From: Massilia aurea
Lineage (GTDB): Bacteria > Pseudomonadota > Gammaproteobacteria > Burkholderiales > Burkholderiaceae_D
NCBI RefSeq assembly: GCF_014200505.1
Contig: NZ_JACHBX010000001.1
Coordinates: forward strand, 1-64,000
Length of the DNA stretch: 64,000 nt
Direction of reading: 5' to 3'
The stretch's first letter is position 1. The number at the start of each line of letters is the position of its first letter. Under the pieces are notes generated by a model. It did not search any database, was not told the origin of the DNA, and saw nothing but the letters and a program-made list of their open reading frames with translations. Made by a program: the position numbers and the translations under genes. This document shows positions 7,798-18,367 of the stretch, in pieces.

Positions 7798-8814
7798 ATG
7801 AAACTATGTGAACCATTGGATATTCTGCCGGATATCGTGCATGGGATCGATATTGACGCCAAATCGCCATCTGGTGCTGTTCGGTACTGTAAAACCAGAA
7901 CACCGCGTATCAGTCTCAAGCAATGGAATATGTTTCATGCGGTAATTGATTATGGTGGTTTCGATGGCGCCGCCGATCAATTGCACGTAACCCAATCGAC
8001 CGTCAGCCACGCCGTTGCGAAGCTCCAGGAGCAACTCGGCGTCGCGCTGCTGGAACTGAAAGGGCGCAAAGCGCAGATCACCGCCGCTGGCCAATGTTTG
8101 CTGGAAAGGTCGCGTGAACTGGTCAGGCAGGCCAACGCGCTCGAATCGCTGGCCGATACGCTGCACCAGGGCTGGGGCCCGGACGTACGCGTGGCCATGG
8201 ACCCCGGCTTTCCCTCCGATTTGCTGATCCATGCCGTGCGGCAGTGCTCGCCGTCGCTGCATGACCTGCGCCTGAGCGTCAGCGAAGTCACGCCCGACGG
8301 CGCCCGGCGCGCGCTGCATGCGGGCGAGGCCGATATCGTCATCGGCGCCCAGCCGGTGCTGGGTTTTGCGGCCAGTTTTCTGCTTGAGGTCGAGCACATC
8401 GCCGTGGCCCATCCCGCCCATCCGCTGTTCTCAGGCAAGCGCGATATCACGCACGATGAGCTGAGCACGCATTCCCAGGTCGTCATCGCTCCGGCGCAAC
8501 ACGGTGGCGGCGCCAGCATGGGCGAGTCGGCGCCGCACCATCCTGGTTCCTGGCGTGTGTGCAATCCCGAGCGGGCCATCGGTATCCTGCGGCAGGGCGT
8601 GGGCTATGCGTGGCTGCCCAGGTTCCAGGTGCAACAGGCGCTGGACGCCCGGCACTTGCGCGCCTTGCCGCTGGCGGGTGCACGCCATCACGGCACGCGG
8701 CTGTACCTGATGTGCGCCCAATCGGTGGCGGCGGGGTCGGTGGCCAGGCAATTTGCCGATGCGCTGCAGGCCTGCAGCGCACGCTGCCGCCAGGCCGATG
8801 CGGGTCAGGCATGA
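7798..8814 (+). CDS. LysR-family transcriptional regulator with N-terminal extension
   Basis: The 338-residue protein has a standard LysR winged helix (ISLKQWNMFHAVIDYGG, then HVTQSTVSHAVAKLQEQLG) and a periplasmic-binding-like effector domain. The helix-turn-helix begins only about 38 residues in; LysR proteins usually start there directly. The leading segment (MKLCEPLDILPDIVHG...) is not recognised. ATG 7798 or GTG 7786 are the possible starts, and neither has a strong ribosome site. The gene overlaps the next one by ATGA, so it is co-translated with the chain-length protein. It is probably the pathway-specific regulator of the polysaccharide locus. Its ligand is unknown. Confidence 0.82.
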   Translation: MKLCEPLDILPDIVHGIDIDAKSPSGAVRYCKTRTPRISLKQWNMFHAVIDYGGFDGAADQLHVTQSTVSHAVAKLQEQLGVALLELKGRKAQITAAGQCLLERSRELVRQANALESLADTLHQGWGPDVRVAMDPGFPSDLLIHAVRQCSPSLHDLRLSVSEVTPDGARRALHAGEADIVIGAQPVLGFAASFLLEVEHIAVAHPAHPLFSGKRDITHDELSTHSQVVIAPAQHGGGASMGESAPHHPGSWRVCNPERAIGILRQGVGYAWLPRFQVQQALDARHLRALPLAGARHHGTRLYLMCAQSVAAGSVARQFADALQACSARCRQADAGQA

Positions 8815-10400
8815 AACGCGCTCTGCAGCCGATGTCCATGCCGCTGTCACGGCGCAGCAGAGAGGGTGATGCGTCTTCAGCCGTGCTCGGGCTCCGGCAC
8901 GTGCTGCGCAACGGCTGGCTGATCGCTGGCGTGGCGTGTGCGATCGCCAGCTTCGCCATCGCCGTCGCACTGGGTGTGAAGCCCGTCTATGAATCCAACA
9001 TCCTGATCCAGATCACACGCAACGCGCCGCCGTCGGCCGACGTGCAGACGGAAACCCCGGCCATCACCGAAATCGAGATCCTCCGTTCGCGTTCGATTCT
9101 GGCGAAGGTCGTGAATGCCTTGCACCTGGATATCGCCGTCGAGCCCACCCTGTTCCCTGTCGTGGGCGCCTTCATCGCGCGCAGCAATCCAAGGTTGTCC
9201 GAACCCGGTCTGTTTGGCGTCGGCGGCTACGTGTGGGGCAACGAACAGGTGCGGGTGGATACCTTCAACGTGCCTGACGCACTGCTGGACCAGCCGTTCA
9301 ATCTGGTCGTCAGCGGCCCGGACACCTATACGCTCAGCCAGCACGAGGCCGGCATACGGGTGCACGGCAAGGTTGGCCAGCGGCTGCAGGCCAGTGTGCC
9401 CTCGGGCCCGCTGGAGATTCTGGTCGCCCATATCCACGCCAGACCGGGCGCGGCGTTCACACTCTATCGAAGTCGCCAGGGACAGGCAGTCGACAGGCTG
9501 CAACGGTCATTGGCGATCGCCGAAAAAGGACGGCTGTCGAATGTGATTGGCGTATCGCTGCAGGGCGGCAGGCCCGAGCTGGTCAGCCGGATCCTCAATG
9601 AAATCGGCGACCAGTATATCCAGCAGCAGACCACCCAGAAAAACGACGAGGTGAAGAACCAGCTGGTGTTTTACGACCAGCAGGTCGCGCAGGCGCAACG
9701 CCGTATCCGTGAACTCGATGCCAGGCTCAACGAACTGCTGCAACAGCACGGCGCATCCGACCTGAGCGAGGACGCACGTATCCTGGCCCAGCAATCGCTG
9801 GTGCTGCAGGCCGAGCTCACGGCAAAGGAGCAGCAGAAAATCGCATTGTCGGGCCGTGTCGGCGACCGGCATCCCGAGATGATGGTCGTGACGCGGCACA
9901 TCGCGTCCATCCGGCATGACCTGGCCGATATCGAGGGCAGGCGCAAGGGCTTTGGCGCAGCCCAGCAAGAAATACTGGCGGTCAATCGCGACAAGCTGGC
10001 GCACAGCCAAATGAGCTTCGAGCTGCTCAATACGCGCCACAAGCTCGATGCCTTGATGCTGTCCAATCACGTCAACGTGCGGGTGGTTGACCGGGCCCAG
10101 GTGCCGTTGCAGTCGGTCACGCTCGGCTTGCCGGTCATGCTCGCGCTGGCTTGTCTGCTGGGTCTGGCAGGCGGTGTCGGCGCCTCGGTATTGAAAAATG
10201 CGTTCGTGCGGCGCAAGCACCGGGGCGCCGCCGCCTGGGGTGTGCGGCGGCTCGCGATCAGTACGCAGGCACCGCTGGACGAAGGCAATGTGGCCCCGCA
10301 GGACGCTGCGCCGCCTGCTGCGCCGGCGGCGTCGGGGCAGGGCGAAGGTGCCGCTCGCAGCCCCAGGGGTGAGGCACCGGCGACCAGCACGCAGGCTTGA
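8811..10400 (+). CDS. polysaccharide co-polymerase (Wzz/GNVR type) without kinase domain
   Basis: The 529-residue protein has one membrane helix at about 35-57, a Wzz-type periplasmic domain, a long coiled-coil segment (about 260-400) and a second helix near 435-460 (LPVMLALACLLGLAGGVGAS). A basic patch and a Pro/Ala-rich cytoplasmic tail follow. This is the architecture of chain-length determinants that steer Wzy-made polymers. No Walker A tyrosine-kinase domain is fused, and none is encoded nearby. Start 8811 overlaps the regulator's stop. It probably sets polymer length for the locus beginning at 10750, separated by a 350-bp regulatory gap. Confidence 0.8.
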   Translation: MKRALQPMSMPLSRRSREGDASSAVLGLRHVLRNGWLIAGVACAIASFAIAVALGVKPVYESNILIQITRNAPPSADVQTETPAITEIEILRSRSILAKVVNALHLDIAVEPTLFPVVGAFIARSNPRLSEPGLFGVGGYVWGNEQVRVDTFNVPDALLDQPFNLVVSGPDTYTLSQHEAGIRVHGKVGQRLQASVPSGPLEILVAHIHARPGAAFTLYRSRQGQAVDRLQRSLAIAEKGRLSNVIGVSLQGGRPELVSRILNEIGDQYIQQQTTQKNDEVKNQLVFYDQQVAQAQRRIRELDARLNELLQQHGASDLSEDARILAQQSLVLQAELTAKEQQKIALSGRVGDRHPEMMVVTRHIASIRHDLADIEGRRKGFGAAQQEILAVNRDKLAHSQMSFELLNTRHKLDALMLSNHVNVRVVDRAQVPLQSVTLGLPVMLALACLLGLAGGVGASVLKNAFVRRKHRGAAAWGVRRLAISTQAPLDEGNVAPQDAAPPAAPAASGQGEGAARSPRGEAPATSTQA

Positions 10401-10749
10401 GCTGCCCTTCGGATCCTGACCGCCTGAGTTGCGCTGTCATTGCGCCCGCGGCAATTTGGCGTGCGAATTGCTATTTCTGCTTATTCATCCGGTCCGCCAT
10501 CGCGAGCGTATTTCTTTCGATATTTTCTATTGGATTGGTCGCTAAAGAAACCAATCATAAAAATTCATCGGGTGACGGAGCTGAGCCGTCAGATGTATCG
10601 ATATTTTCAACGTTTTCTTATTCCCTATTTTGTTAGAGTAAACACCAGTGTGAAGGCGGCGTGAGCGAATATCGGGTCGATCGATAGCATCGTATTTCTG
10701 AGTCGTGCTGTGCCTGTCGGACGTTTGTCAGATCAAAACGGAGGGCGTG
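10401..10749. other. AT-rich leader and promoter region of the main polysaccharide operon
   Basis: The 349-bp gap has no gene. It holds a sigma-54-type promoter (10457-10472), hairpins at 10533-10556 (GATTGGT/ACCAATC) and 10573-10591 (TGACGG/CCGTCA), and the shared motif ATTCCCTATTTT at 10620-10631. If transcription starts near 10484, the untranslated leader is about 265 nt long. That leaves room for RNA-level control. Confidence 0.6.
10457..10472 (+). promoter_or_regulatory. candidate sigma-54 promoter
   Basis: TGGCgtGcgaaTTGCt matches the consensus TGGCACGnnnnTTGCW with the invariant GG and GC correctly 10 bases apart. It lies ahead of the WecA-like gene and reads toward the polysaccharide genes. 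Confidence 0.6.
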
Positions 10750-11958
10750 ATGGCGATGAACAAGAATGTCATTGGTGTTGAATCCGTATTCCCGCCTGAA
10801 GTCATGCTCCCGCTTCTCGAAACGTTTTCATTGGCATTATTGGTCAGCCTCTTCATCTGCATGCTCAATATCCTTACCGAGCGTTGGCATGGCAGGTTTT
10901 CATTTGATTTCGATGTCAATGGTGTCCAGAAAGTTCACAAGAACATGGTGTCACGCACTGGTGGCGTGGCCATGGTGGCGGGCGTGCTGGCCGTGCCGGC
11001 GTATGGCGGTCTGATGGGCTACCGGCTAGCGCTGCAAACCGAAACAAACGCGCTCATTTTGCTGCTGTTGCTGGCAGCCCTGCCGGCGTTTTTGGCCGGC
11101 ATCATCGAAGACCTGACCAAGCAAGTGTCGGTCCGTCTGCGCCTGTGCGCCATCCTGACCAGCGCCGTACTCGCCGCCTGGCTGGCAGAAGCGCATCTGC
11201 CGCGCCTGGATATCTGGGCGCTCGACGGCGTCCTGCACTGGCTTCCCGTGTCGTTTGCCGTGACCGCGTTTGCAGTGGCTGGTGTTTCCAATGCCATCAA
11301 TATCGTCGACGGTTTCAACGGCGTCGCCGGTGGCACGATCGTCGTCATCCTCGCCGGCGCAGGTTTTCTGGCATGGCAGGCCGGGGATCCCATCGTCACT
11401 CTGCTGGCCCTGGCCGGGATAGGCGCCACCATCGGCTTCTTGCTGCTCAATTACCCGACCGGCCGCCTGTTCATGGGCGATGGTGGTGCGTATTTCATCG
11501 GCTTCTGGGCGGCAGAAGTGGCAGTGCTGACGATTGTCCGCAATCCCGGTATCAACGCGTGGCAGATTCTCGCCATCTATGCGTACCCGGTAATCGAGGT
11601 CCTGTTCAGCATGTATCGCCGAAAGATCCTGCGCAGTGCCCTGGTCGGCGCACCAGACCGCCTGCATCTGCACTCGCTGTTTTACCGCCGCGTTGCCTGC
11701 AACAAGATCCGCATTGCCCGCTATACATGGCGCCGCAATGCGGGCGTGGCCTGCTTCGTTACCGCCTGGCTCAGCGCCGCAACGATCGCTGCCGTGCTGC
11801 TCGGCGATACCGTACCCGCTGCAGTGGCGCTGGTCCTGGCCCAGATGGTGGTCTACGTGGCGGTCTACATGCGCCTGGTGCGGGGCCATTGGGGGCGCTG
11901 CCGCCACCCCGCCGTCATTCTTGGTCTGCGGCCACAGCCCAGAAGCGAAGCGATCTGA
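10750..11958 (+). CDS. WecA-like polyprenyl-phosphate sugar-1-phosphate transferase
   Basis: The 402-residue polytopic protein (about 10-11 helices) belongs to the PNPT family with MraY and WecA. Visible catalytic motifs are the Asp pair of the first cytoplasmic loop (GIIEDLTKQ), NIVDGFNGVAGG, FMGDGGAYFIGF and the C-terminal HxH in RLHLHSLFYRR. It should start the repeat unit by moving a HexNAc-1-phosphate onto undecaprenyl phosphate at the inner membrane. The ribosome site GGAGGG at 10740-10745 serves ATG 10750 or ATG 10756. It is the first gene of the unit downstream of the sigma-54-like promoter. Confidence 0.85.
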   Translation: MAMNKNVIGVESVFPPEVMLPLLETFSLALLVSLFICMLNILTERWHGRFSFDFDVNGVQKVHKNMVSRTGGVAMVAGVLAVPAYGGLMGYRLALQTETNALILLLLLAALPAFLAGIIEDLTKQVSVRLRLCAILTSAVLAAWLAEAHLPRLDIWALDGVLHWLPVSFAVTAFAVAGVSNAINIVDGFNGVAGGTIVVILAGAGFLAWQAGDPIVTLLALAGIGATIGFLLLNYPTGRLFMGDGGAYFIGFWAAEVAVLTIVRNPGINAWQILAIYAYPVIEVLFSMYRRKILRSALVGAPDRLHLHSLFYRRVACNKIRIARYTWRRNAGVACFVTAWLSAATIAAVLLGDTVPAAVALVLAQMVVYVAVYMRLVRGHWGRCRHPAVILGLRPQPRSEAI

Positions 11959-12021
11959 GCGATGCAGCCCTGCATGTGCCCAGCATTCCATCCATTTGCC
12001 ACCCCTGACAGGAATAGCTTC

Positions 12022-13194
<1,173 letters not shown>

Positions 13195-13245
13195 GCATCT
13201 GCCGCAGGCGTTCACGATGCCGCCTGGCCGCACCGCGGAGGGCAA

Positions 13246-14601
13246 ATGAGTCTGCTCGATACGCTCGGCACACGGTGCCGCATCGCCGATCCGCAGCATC
13301 TCGCGATTTTCCGCGGGCTGTTGACCGTGGCGCTGTTCACCTTGATCGGCAAGCTGATGAGCGCGGCAAAGGAAATGGCCGTCGCCTACCGCTACGGCCT
13401 TGCGGCCGAGGTGGATGCTTACCAGTTCGTGTACAACCTCGTGTCCTGGCCGCTCGGCATCTGGGCCAGTGTGCTCGCTGCCGTGCTGGTGCCGCTGGTT
13501 GCACGCATGCGCGTGTCCAGTCCGCAGGCGATCCCGCGCTTTCGCGCCGAGCTGGCCGGTTTCACACTGGTACTGGGCGTGGCGCTGGCGCTGCTCGGGT
13601 GGCTGGTCATCGGCGCCTTGTTGCGGTTCGACCGGAGCGGCTTGCCGGCGCACTCGGCGCAGCTCGCGGCGACGGCGCTTCCCGGCCTGATCCTCATGCT
13701 GCCCCTGGGCCTGCTGGTCGCGCTGCTATCGACGTGGTTGCTTGCGGCGCAGCGCCACGTCAACACCTTGCTCGAATGCGTGCCAACGCTGTGCATTACG
13801 GCGGCCGTCCTGCTGTTTGCCGGCGGGAGTATCAGCCCTCTTGTCTGGGGCACGATTGCCGGCTGCGCCTGCCACCTGTTGACGCTCCTGGCGCCGCTGT
13901 CGACGCGCCGCGAACTCGAAACGCCTGTCTTCACCAGAGACTCAGCCCAGTGGCAATGGTTCTGGCAAGGCTTCGGCATCATGCTCGCTGGTCAGGCCTT
14001 GATGAGCTTTACCGTGATCATCGATCAGTTTTACGCGGTCGGCCTCGGCACCGGAGCGCTGGCCATGCTGGGCTACGCGAATCGCGTGTTGTCGCTGATT
14101 CTTGGCTTGGCGGCCATTGCCGTTTCGCGTGCCACGCTACCCGTGTTCTCCCAGGTCAGCGCCGATGCTAATGGGCAGGTCTACCGTGTGGCCGTGTCCT
14201 GGGCGCGCCTGATGTTCGCCGGTGGGGTTGCCGTCATGCTGCTGAGCTATCTCGCCGCGCCGTGGGTGATACGGCTTCTGTTCGAGCGAGGCCAGTTCGA
14301 TGCCACCGACACGGCGCAGGTGGCCGAGGTCTTGCGCTACGGCTTGCCGCAGTTGCCCTTCTATTTTGCATCGATGGTCCTGGTGAGCTACGCGCTCAGC
14401 CAGCGCCGCTATGGCTTGATTGCCTGGTCCGGCGTCATCGGCTGTGGCGGTAAGGTACTTGGCAACCTCGTATTGGTGCCACATCTTGGCGTCAATGGCA
14501 TTGCACTGGCGACGATGGCGGTGTACGGGCTTAACGCGCTGTTCTTCTGGCTGGCGCTGCGGCGCCGGTCGCTACCACGGCGCCCTGCGCCATGTCTCTG
14601 A
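13246..14601 (+). CDS. MurJ/MviN-like lipid-linked oligosaccharide flippase (Wzx role)
   Basis: The 451-residue protein is strongly hydrophobic with about 12-14 helices and the MurJ-type features GKLMSAAKEMAVAYRYG near residue 35 and FERGQFDATDTAQVAEVLR near 355. MOP-superfamily proteins of this kind flip undecaprenyl-linked intermediates across the inner membrane. No other flippase is present in the locus, so it most likely replaces Wzx here rather than serving peptidoglycan synthesis. It lies 51 bp after the epimerase and ends close to the next gene. Confidence 0.8.
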   Translation: MSLLDTLGTRCRIADPQHLAIFRGLLTVALFTLIGKLMSAAKEMAVAYRYGLAAEVDAYQFVYNLVSWPLGIWASVLAAVLVPLVARMRVSSPQAIPRFRAELAGFTLVLGVALALLGWLVIGALLRFDRSGLPAHSAQLAATALPGLILMLPLGLLVALLSTWLLAAQRHVNTLLECVPTLCITAAVLLFAGGSISPLVWGTIAGCACHLLTLLAPLSTRRELETPVFTRDSAQWQWFWQGFGIMLAGQALMSFTVIIDQFYAVGLGTGALAMLGYANRVLSLILGLAAIAVSRATLPVFSQVSADANGQVYRVAVSWARLMFAGGVAVMLLSYLAAPWVIRLLFERGQFDATDTAQVAEVLRYGLPQLPFYFASMVLVSYALSQRRYGLIAWSGVIGCGGKVLGNLVLVPHLGVNGIALATMAVYGLNALFFWLALRRRSLPRRPAPCL

Positions 14602-14618
14602 GCGATGGAGCGCGTCCA

Positions 14619-15881
14619 ATGAAAATTCTGTTGCTCATGCATAGCCTGTCCGCAGGGGGTGCTGAGCGCGCGGCCTGCACGCTGGCCAATTTCTGGGCGG
14701 GCAGGGCGCGCGAAGTCACCATCGTCACGCTGGCCCCGGTCAGCGCCGACTTTTATCCGCTCGATCGCAGGGTAGGGCGTATATCGCTCGATCTGGCCGG
14801 GGCCAGTCGTCATGCTTTCCATGGCCTGTGGCAGAACACCAGGCGCGTGCTGGCGCTGCGGCGCCTGTTGCGCAGTCTGCGGCCAGACGTCGCGCTCGCG
14901 ATGATGAGCACGCCAAATGTGCTGCTGGCCCTTGCCAGCCTGTGGCTGCCAGCGTTGCAGACGATTGGTTCGGAGCGCTGCTATCCGCCGCACGCACCGC
15001 TCGGTCGCCTGTGGCACGTTCTGCGCCGCAGGCTGTACGGCAGGCTCTCGGCCATGGTGGCGTTGACGGGCGAGTGTGCGCACTGGATCGAAACGCGAAC
15101 GTCGGCATCAAGGGTCGTCGTGATTCCCAATGCTATTGCCTGGCCATTGCCCGACACCCCGCCGCAGCGCAGTCTTCCCAAGCTGTGCCAGCCGCAGCGC
15201 AAGCGCCTGCTCGCCGTGGGGAGGCTTGACCCCGTGAAAAACTTCGACGCCCTGATTGGCGCGTTCGCGCGCCTGGCGGCTGCCTTTCCGGACTGGGATC
15301 TGGTCATCCTTGGGGAAGGGCCCGAGCGCGCCCGGCTGGCGTCGACGATCGGGCGCATGGGACTGATACAGCGTGTGGCCATGCCGGGCGTGGCCGGCAA
15401 TATCGCGTACTGGTATGGCCAGGCCGATCTGTTTGCACTGACCTCGCTTTCCGAGGGTTTTCCCAACGCCCTGGCCGAGGCAATGGCCCACGGCGTGCCT
15501 GCGGTCAGCGTCGATTGCAATACAGGGCCGCGCGACATCATCCGGCACGGTATCGACGGTCTGCTGGTCCCGCCAGATGATATCGCCGCCCTGAGCGACG
15601 CACTGGCCCGTGTGATGGACGACGACGCATTACGCGGGCAGTTGGCGAGCCGTGCAACGCAGGCGAGGGAACGATTTTCGGTCGAGAAGATTGGGCAGAT
15701 GTGGGAAACATTGTTCGTGTCGCTGTGCGGCAGTCAGGCGCTGGCCCATGAAGCCGGCCATGTAGGCAGCCATGACGGCAAGCCCGAAGTCAACCGTACA
15801 GGCAGGCACGGCGTCAGCCATGCTGGCAGGCAGTCAGGCAATCAGTCAGCCGCTATGAAAGACCCTGCCCATGAACCATGA
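14619..15881 (+). CDS. GT4 glycosyltransferase (first of a paralogous pair)
   Basis: The 420-residue GT-B enzyme starts MKILLLMHSLSAGGAERAA, the sugar-acceptor GGAER motif of this GT4 group. Its nucleotide-sugar site is the EGFPNALAEAMAHGVPAVS region near 285, followed by DCNTGPRDIIRHG. GGAG precedes ATG 14619 with 9 bases; ATG 14592 would overlap the flippase gene. It closely resembles the enzyme at 25488-26636 along its whole length (shared ANFWA/ANYWA, GSE..PP.AP, IPN..WPL, CDTGPRDIIRHGIDG), so the two are duplicates at opposite ends of the operon. The tail after about 375 is low-complexity (His/Gly/Ser-rich) and unlike the paralogue. Confidence 0.85.
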   Translation: MKILLLMHSLSAGGAERAACTLANFWAGRAREVTIVTLAPVSADFYPLDRRVGRISLDLAGASRHAFHGLWQNTRRVLALRRLLRSLRPDVALAMMSTPNVLLALASLWLPALQTIGSERCYPPHAPLGRLWHVLRRRLYGRLSAMVALTGECAHWIETRTSASRVVVIPNAIAWPLPDTPPQRSLPKLCQPQRKRLLAVGRLDPVKNFDALIGAFARLAAAFPDWDLVILGEGPERARLASTIGRMGLIQRVAMPGVAGNIAYWYGQADLFALTSLSEGFPNALAEAMAHGVPAVSVDCNTGPRDIIRHGIDGLLVPPDDIAALSDALARVMDDDALRGQLASRATQARERFSVEKIGQMWETLFVSLCGSQALAHEAGHVGSHDGKPEVNRTGRHGVSHAGRQSGNQSAAMKDPAHEP

Positions 15882-17214
15882 ACTCGCCGCTCACAACGAA
15901 GCGAGGTTGCCCGGCTTGCATCGGCCACAAACCCCGCCACGCACCGACCGCCGTTTCTTCGTCAGGTACCACACCCTGTTGATGGCGATCGCGCTTGGCA
16001 CCATGTACGCCAATCTGCCAATTTATCTCTATATACTCGATGCGCGGTTATTGCCCAAGTTTATTTATTTCGGCATTTTTGGATTGGTCGCGCCGCTGAT
16101 GGTCCTACGCTGGCAAGCGTTTCGCGATTACCTGATGTCGCCATTCGCCTTGTGGGCATTGTTATTATTTTCCTTGAACATGATTTATCTGGCAGGTTTT
16201 TCTGCCAGCGTGGACGTCGCTGGCGCAGCATTCATGGATATGCAGGCCGAAGCCAGACGCTCCATGATTGCAACGCGTGCACAATATATTCTGTTCGCCC
16301 TGTTTCTTGGATTCGTTGCCTATATCTCGCCCACGAGAATGTATCTGCGGATCATGTTTGTGCTGATGGCCATCGTGCCATGCGCCGTCATCATCGATTT
16401 TGCCAATCCCGGGCTGTTGTATCCGGTGGATCTGACCGGTGCCGTACTCGGGCGGGCAGCAGCGATGTTCATCAATCCGAACCTTGCCGGGGAAGCCATC
16501 CTGCACATCGTCGTGCTGGGCTTTGCCGTGCTTGATCGCCGCTGTCGGATGCCACTGTTTTTATTGGCTGGCGTCGCCATCCTGACCACGTTTTCCCGTG
16601 CCGCGATCATTGCATGGGTAGTGTTGCTGGGGCTCTTTATTTATAAGAAAACATTACCAAAGTCCGCTGCAATATCTCTGACGATTGCAATCGGTATTCT
16701 TCTTGTCTTTATCGGCAGCTTTGAAAGTTATATCTCTTCGAGAGAAGAATTCGAAGACGCAGCCACCAATATCCTGTCAAGGCTCAACTTCTTCTCCAGC
16801 TTTACCTTCGATGATGATAGTTCTGAAGAGCGGGCAGGCGTGATTCAGGCAGGCTGGGAGTTATTTCTTCAAAACCCTTTATTTGGTTCAGGTGCTGGCG
16901 CCACGCATTTTTGGCGGCACCGGGGAAGCACGCATAACCAGCTCCTTCTTTTGGCGGCCGAATATGGTGTCATGGGGATTTTATTATGGGGATGGATGCT
17001 CATCATGCTCTGTAAAAGCAGTTTTTTCAGCGATCGGGGATTGCGGTATGCGATGGCATTCCTGTTTGCGTTCATGTCGATGTTCACGCATCAAATGTTT
17101 GATGCCGCTTCGTACTGGCTGGTCACGTTTGCGCTGGTTTGCGCCATGCCGGGCAGCGCGCCGGCCGGCCCGCTGCCGCCCTGGCCCAGGCAGCGCATGG
17201 CGCGCCTGCGCTGA
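15871..17214 (+). CDS. Wzy-like O-antigen/exopolysaccharide polymerase
   Basis: The 447-residue polytopic protein has about 10-11 membrane helices and a large periplasmic loop. The loop contains NPNLAGEA and the Wzy_C/WaaL-type segment NPLFGSGAGATHF with GSTHNQLLLLAAEYGVMG near residue 345. This fits a Wzy polymerase joining repeat units in the periplasm, or an O-antigen ligase-like protein. It overlaps the preceding glycosyltransferase by 11 bp. The central part is noticeably AT-richer than its neighbours, which is common for wzy genes. Confidence 0.8.
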   Translation: MNHELAAHNEARLPGLHRPQTPPRTDRRFFVRYHTLLMAIALGTMYANLPIYLYILDARLLPKFIYFGIFGLVAPLMVLRWQAFRDYLMSPFALWALLLFSLNMIYLAGFSASVDVAGAAFMDMQAEARRSMIATRAQYILFALFLGFVAYISPTRMYLRIMFVLMAIVPCAVIIDFANPGLLYPVDLTGAVLGRAAAMFINPNLAGEAILHIVVLGFAVLDRRCRMPLFLLAGVAILTTFSRAAIIAWVVLLGLFIYKKTLPKSAAISLTIAIGILLVFIGSFESYISSREEFEDAATNILSRLNFFSSFTFDDDSSEERAGVIQAGWELFLQNPLFGSGAGATHFWRHRGSTHNQLLLLAAEYGVMGILLWGWMLIMLCKSSFFSDRGLRYAMAFLFAFMSMFTHQMFDAASYWLVTFALVCAMPGSAPAGPLPPWPRQRMARLR

Positions 17215-17335
17215 AAAAACACTGTCCAGCGTGGCATGACATGACACCCCGGCCAGGATCACAGCAAGCGTGCTTGCACGCATACATAGACCTACACACA
17301 CAGCATCGACGACGACGCGCTCTGCGCACTCAACC

Positions 17336-18367
17336 ATGGCTTCCGCAAAATTTGTCATTTCGCTCGATTTTGAGCTGTTCTGGGGCGTCGCCGATACGCA
17401 GACGATTGCCGGCTACGGGCGCAATGTGCTGGGCGAATGGCAGGCCGTGCCTCGTATGCTGGCCTTGTTTGCGCGTTACGGTGTGCGCGTGACGTGGGCA
17501 ACGGTCGGGATGATCATGTGCCGCAACTACGATGACTGGCGCGCCACGCGGCCGACGCTTTTGCCGGGCTACACGCGCCGCGCCCTGTCGCCGTATGGCA
17601 TGGACCAGTTCGTACGCAGCTACCCGCGGCTGTTCTTCGCGCGGCCACTGGTCGAGCAAATCCTGGCGGCGCAGGGGCAAGAACTGGGAACGCACACCTT
17701 TGGGCATTTCTATTGCAATGAAGCGGGCGCATCACCGGCGCAATTCGCGGCGGATCTGGCATGTGCGCAGTCGGTGGCTGCCGGCATGGGCGCCAGCTTG
17801 CGCAGCGCGGTACTGCCGCGCAATCAGATTGTCGCGGCGTTCCTCCCCATCCTGTCCCAGGCGGCGATTCAGGTTTATCGCGGTAATGCGCCGCACCCGC
17901 TGTACCGCCATGGCGATGCCGTGGTCGGCGGCCTCGCCGGGCGTGCAGCGCGCTTTGCCGATGCCTGCCTGCCGCTGAGCGGCAAGCGCACCGTATGCCC
18001 GCAGTCGCATGGGGCCCTGGTGAATGTACCGGGCAGTCAGTTTCTCTACCCATGGTCTCGCCGGCACCGCGCGTTGTTGCCGCTGCGCCTGCGTCGCCTG
18101 AAGCAGGGCATGGCACTGGCAGCGCGCGAGGGAAGTACGTTTCACCTGTGGTGGCATCCGCACAATTTTGGCGTGAACCTGGACGAGAATCTGGCGCAGC
18201 TTGAAGTATTGCTGCGCCACTACCGGCGCCTGGCCGACACCCACGGCATGCAAAGCCATTGCATGGCCGATTTTGCCTCGTCCTCGTCCTTGGCCACAGA
18301 AACTACCACTGCCACTGGCTCGACTTTCGCTTCGCCCGGCGCACCAGGCGCACGGGATCCGTCATGA
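17336..18367 (+). CDS. NodB-like polysaccharide deacetylase family protein
   Basis: The 343-residue protein begins FVISLDFELFWG, where the Asp matches motif 1 of carbohydrate esterase 4 enzymes. GTHTFGH near residue 120 gives the metal-binding HxxxxH-type motif 2. FHLWWHPHNFG near 275 resembles the C-terminal catalytic His region. It has no signal peptide, suggesting action on lipid-linked intermediates on the cytoplasmic side. ATG 17336 is chosen at the conserved start; a GTG at 17270 would add 22 residues without conservation. Deacetylation of a HexNAc in the repeat unit is the likely role. Confidence 0.78.
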   Translation: MASAKFVISLDFELFWGVADTQTIAGYGRNVLGEWQAVPRMLALFARYGVRVTWATVGMIMCRNYDDWRATRPTLLPGYTRRALSPYGMDQFVRSYPRLFFARPLVEQILAAQGQELGTHTFGHFYCNEAGASPAQFAADLACAQSVAAGMGASLRSAVLPRNQIVAAFLPILSQAAIQVYRGNAPHPLYRHGDAVVGGLAGRAARFADACLPLSGKRTVCPQSHGALVNVPGSQFLYPWSRRHRALLPLRLRRLKQGMALAAREGSTFHLWWHPHNFGVNLDENLAQLEVLLRHYRRLADTHGMQSHCMADFASSSSLATETTTATGSTFASPGAPGARDPS

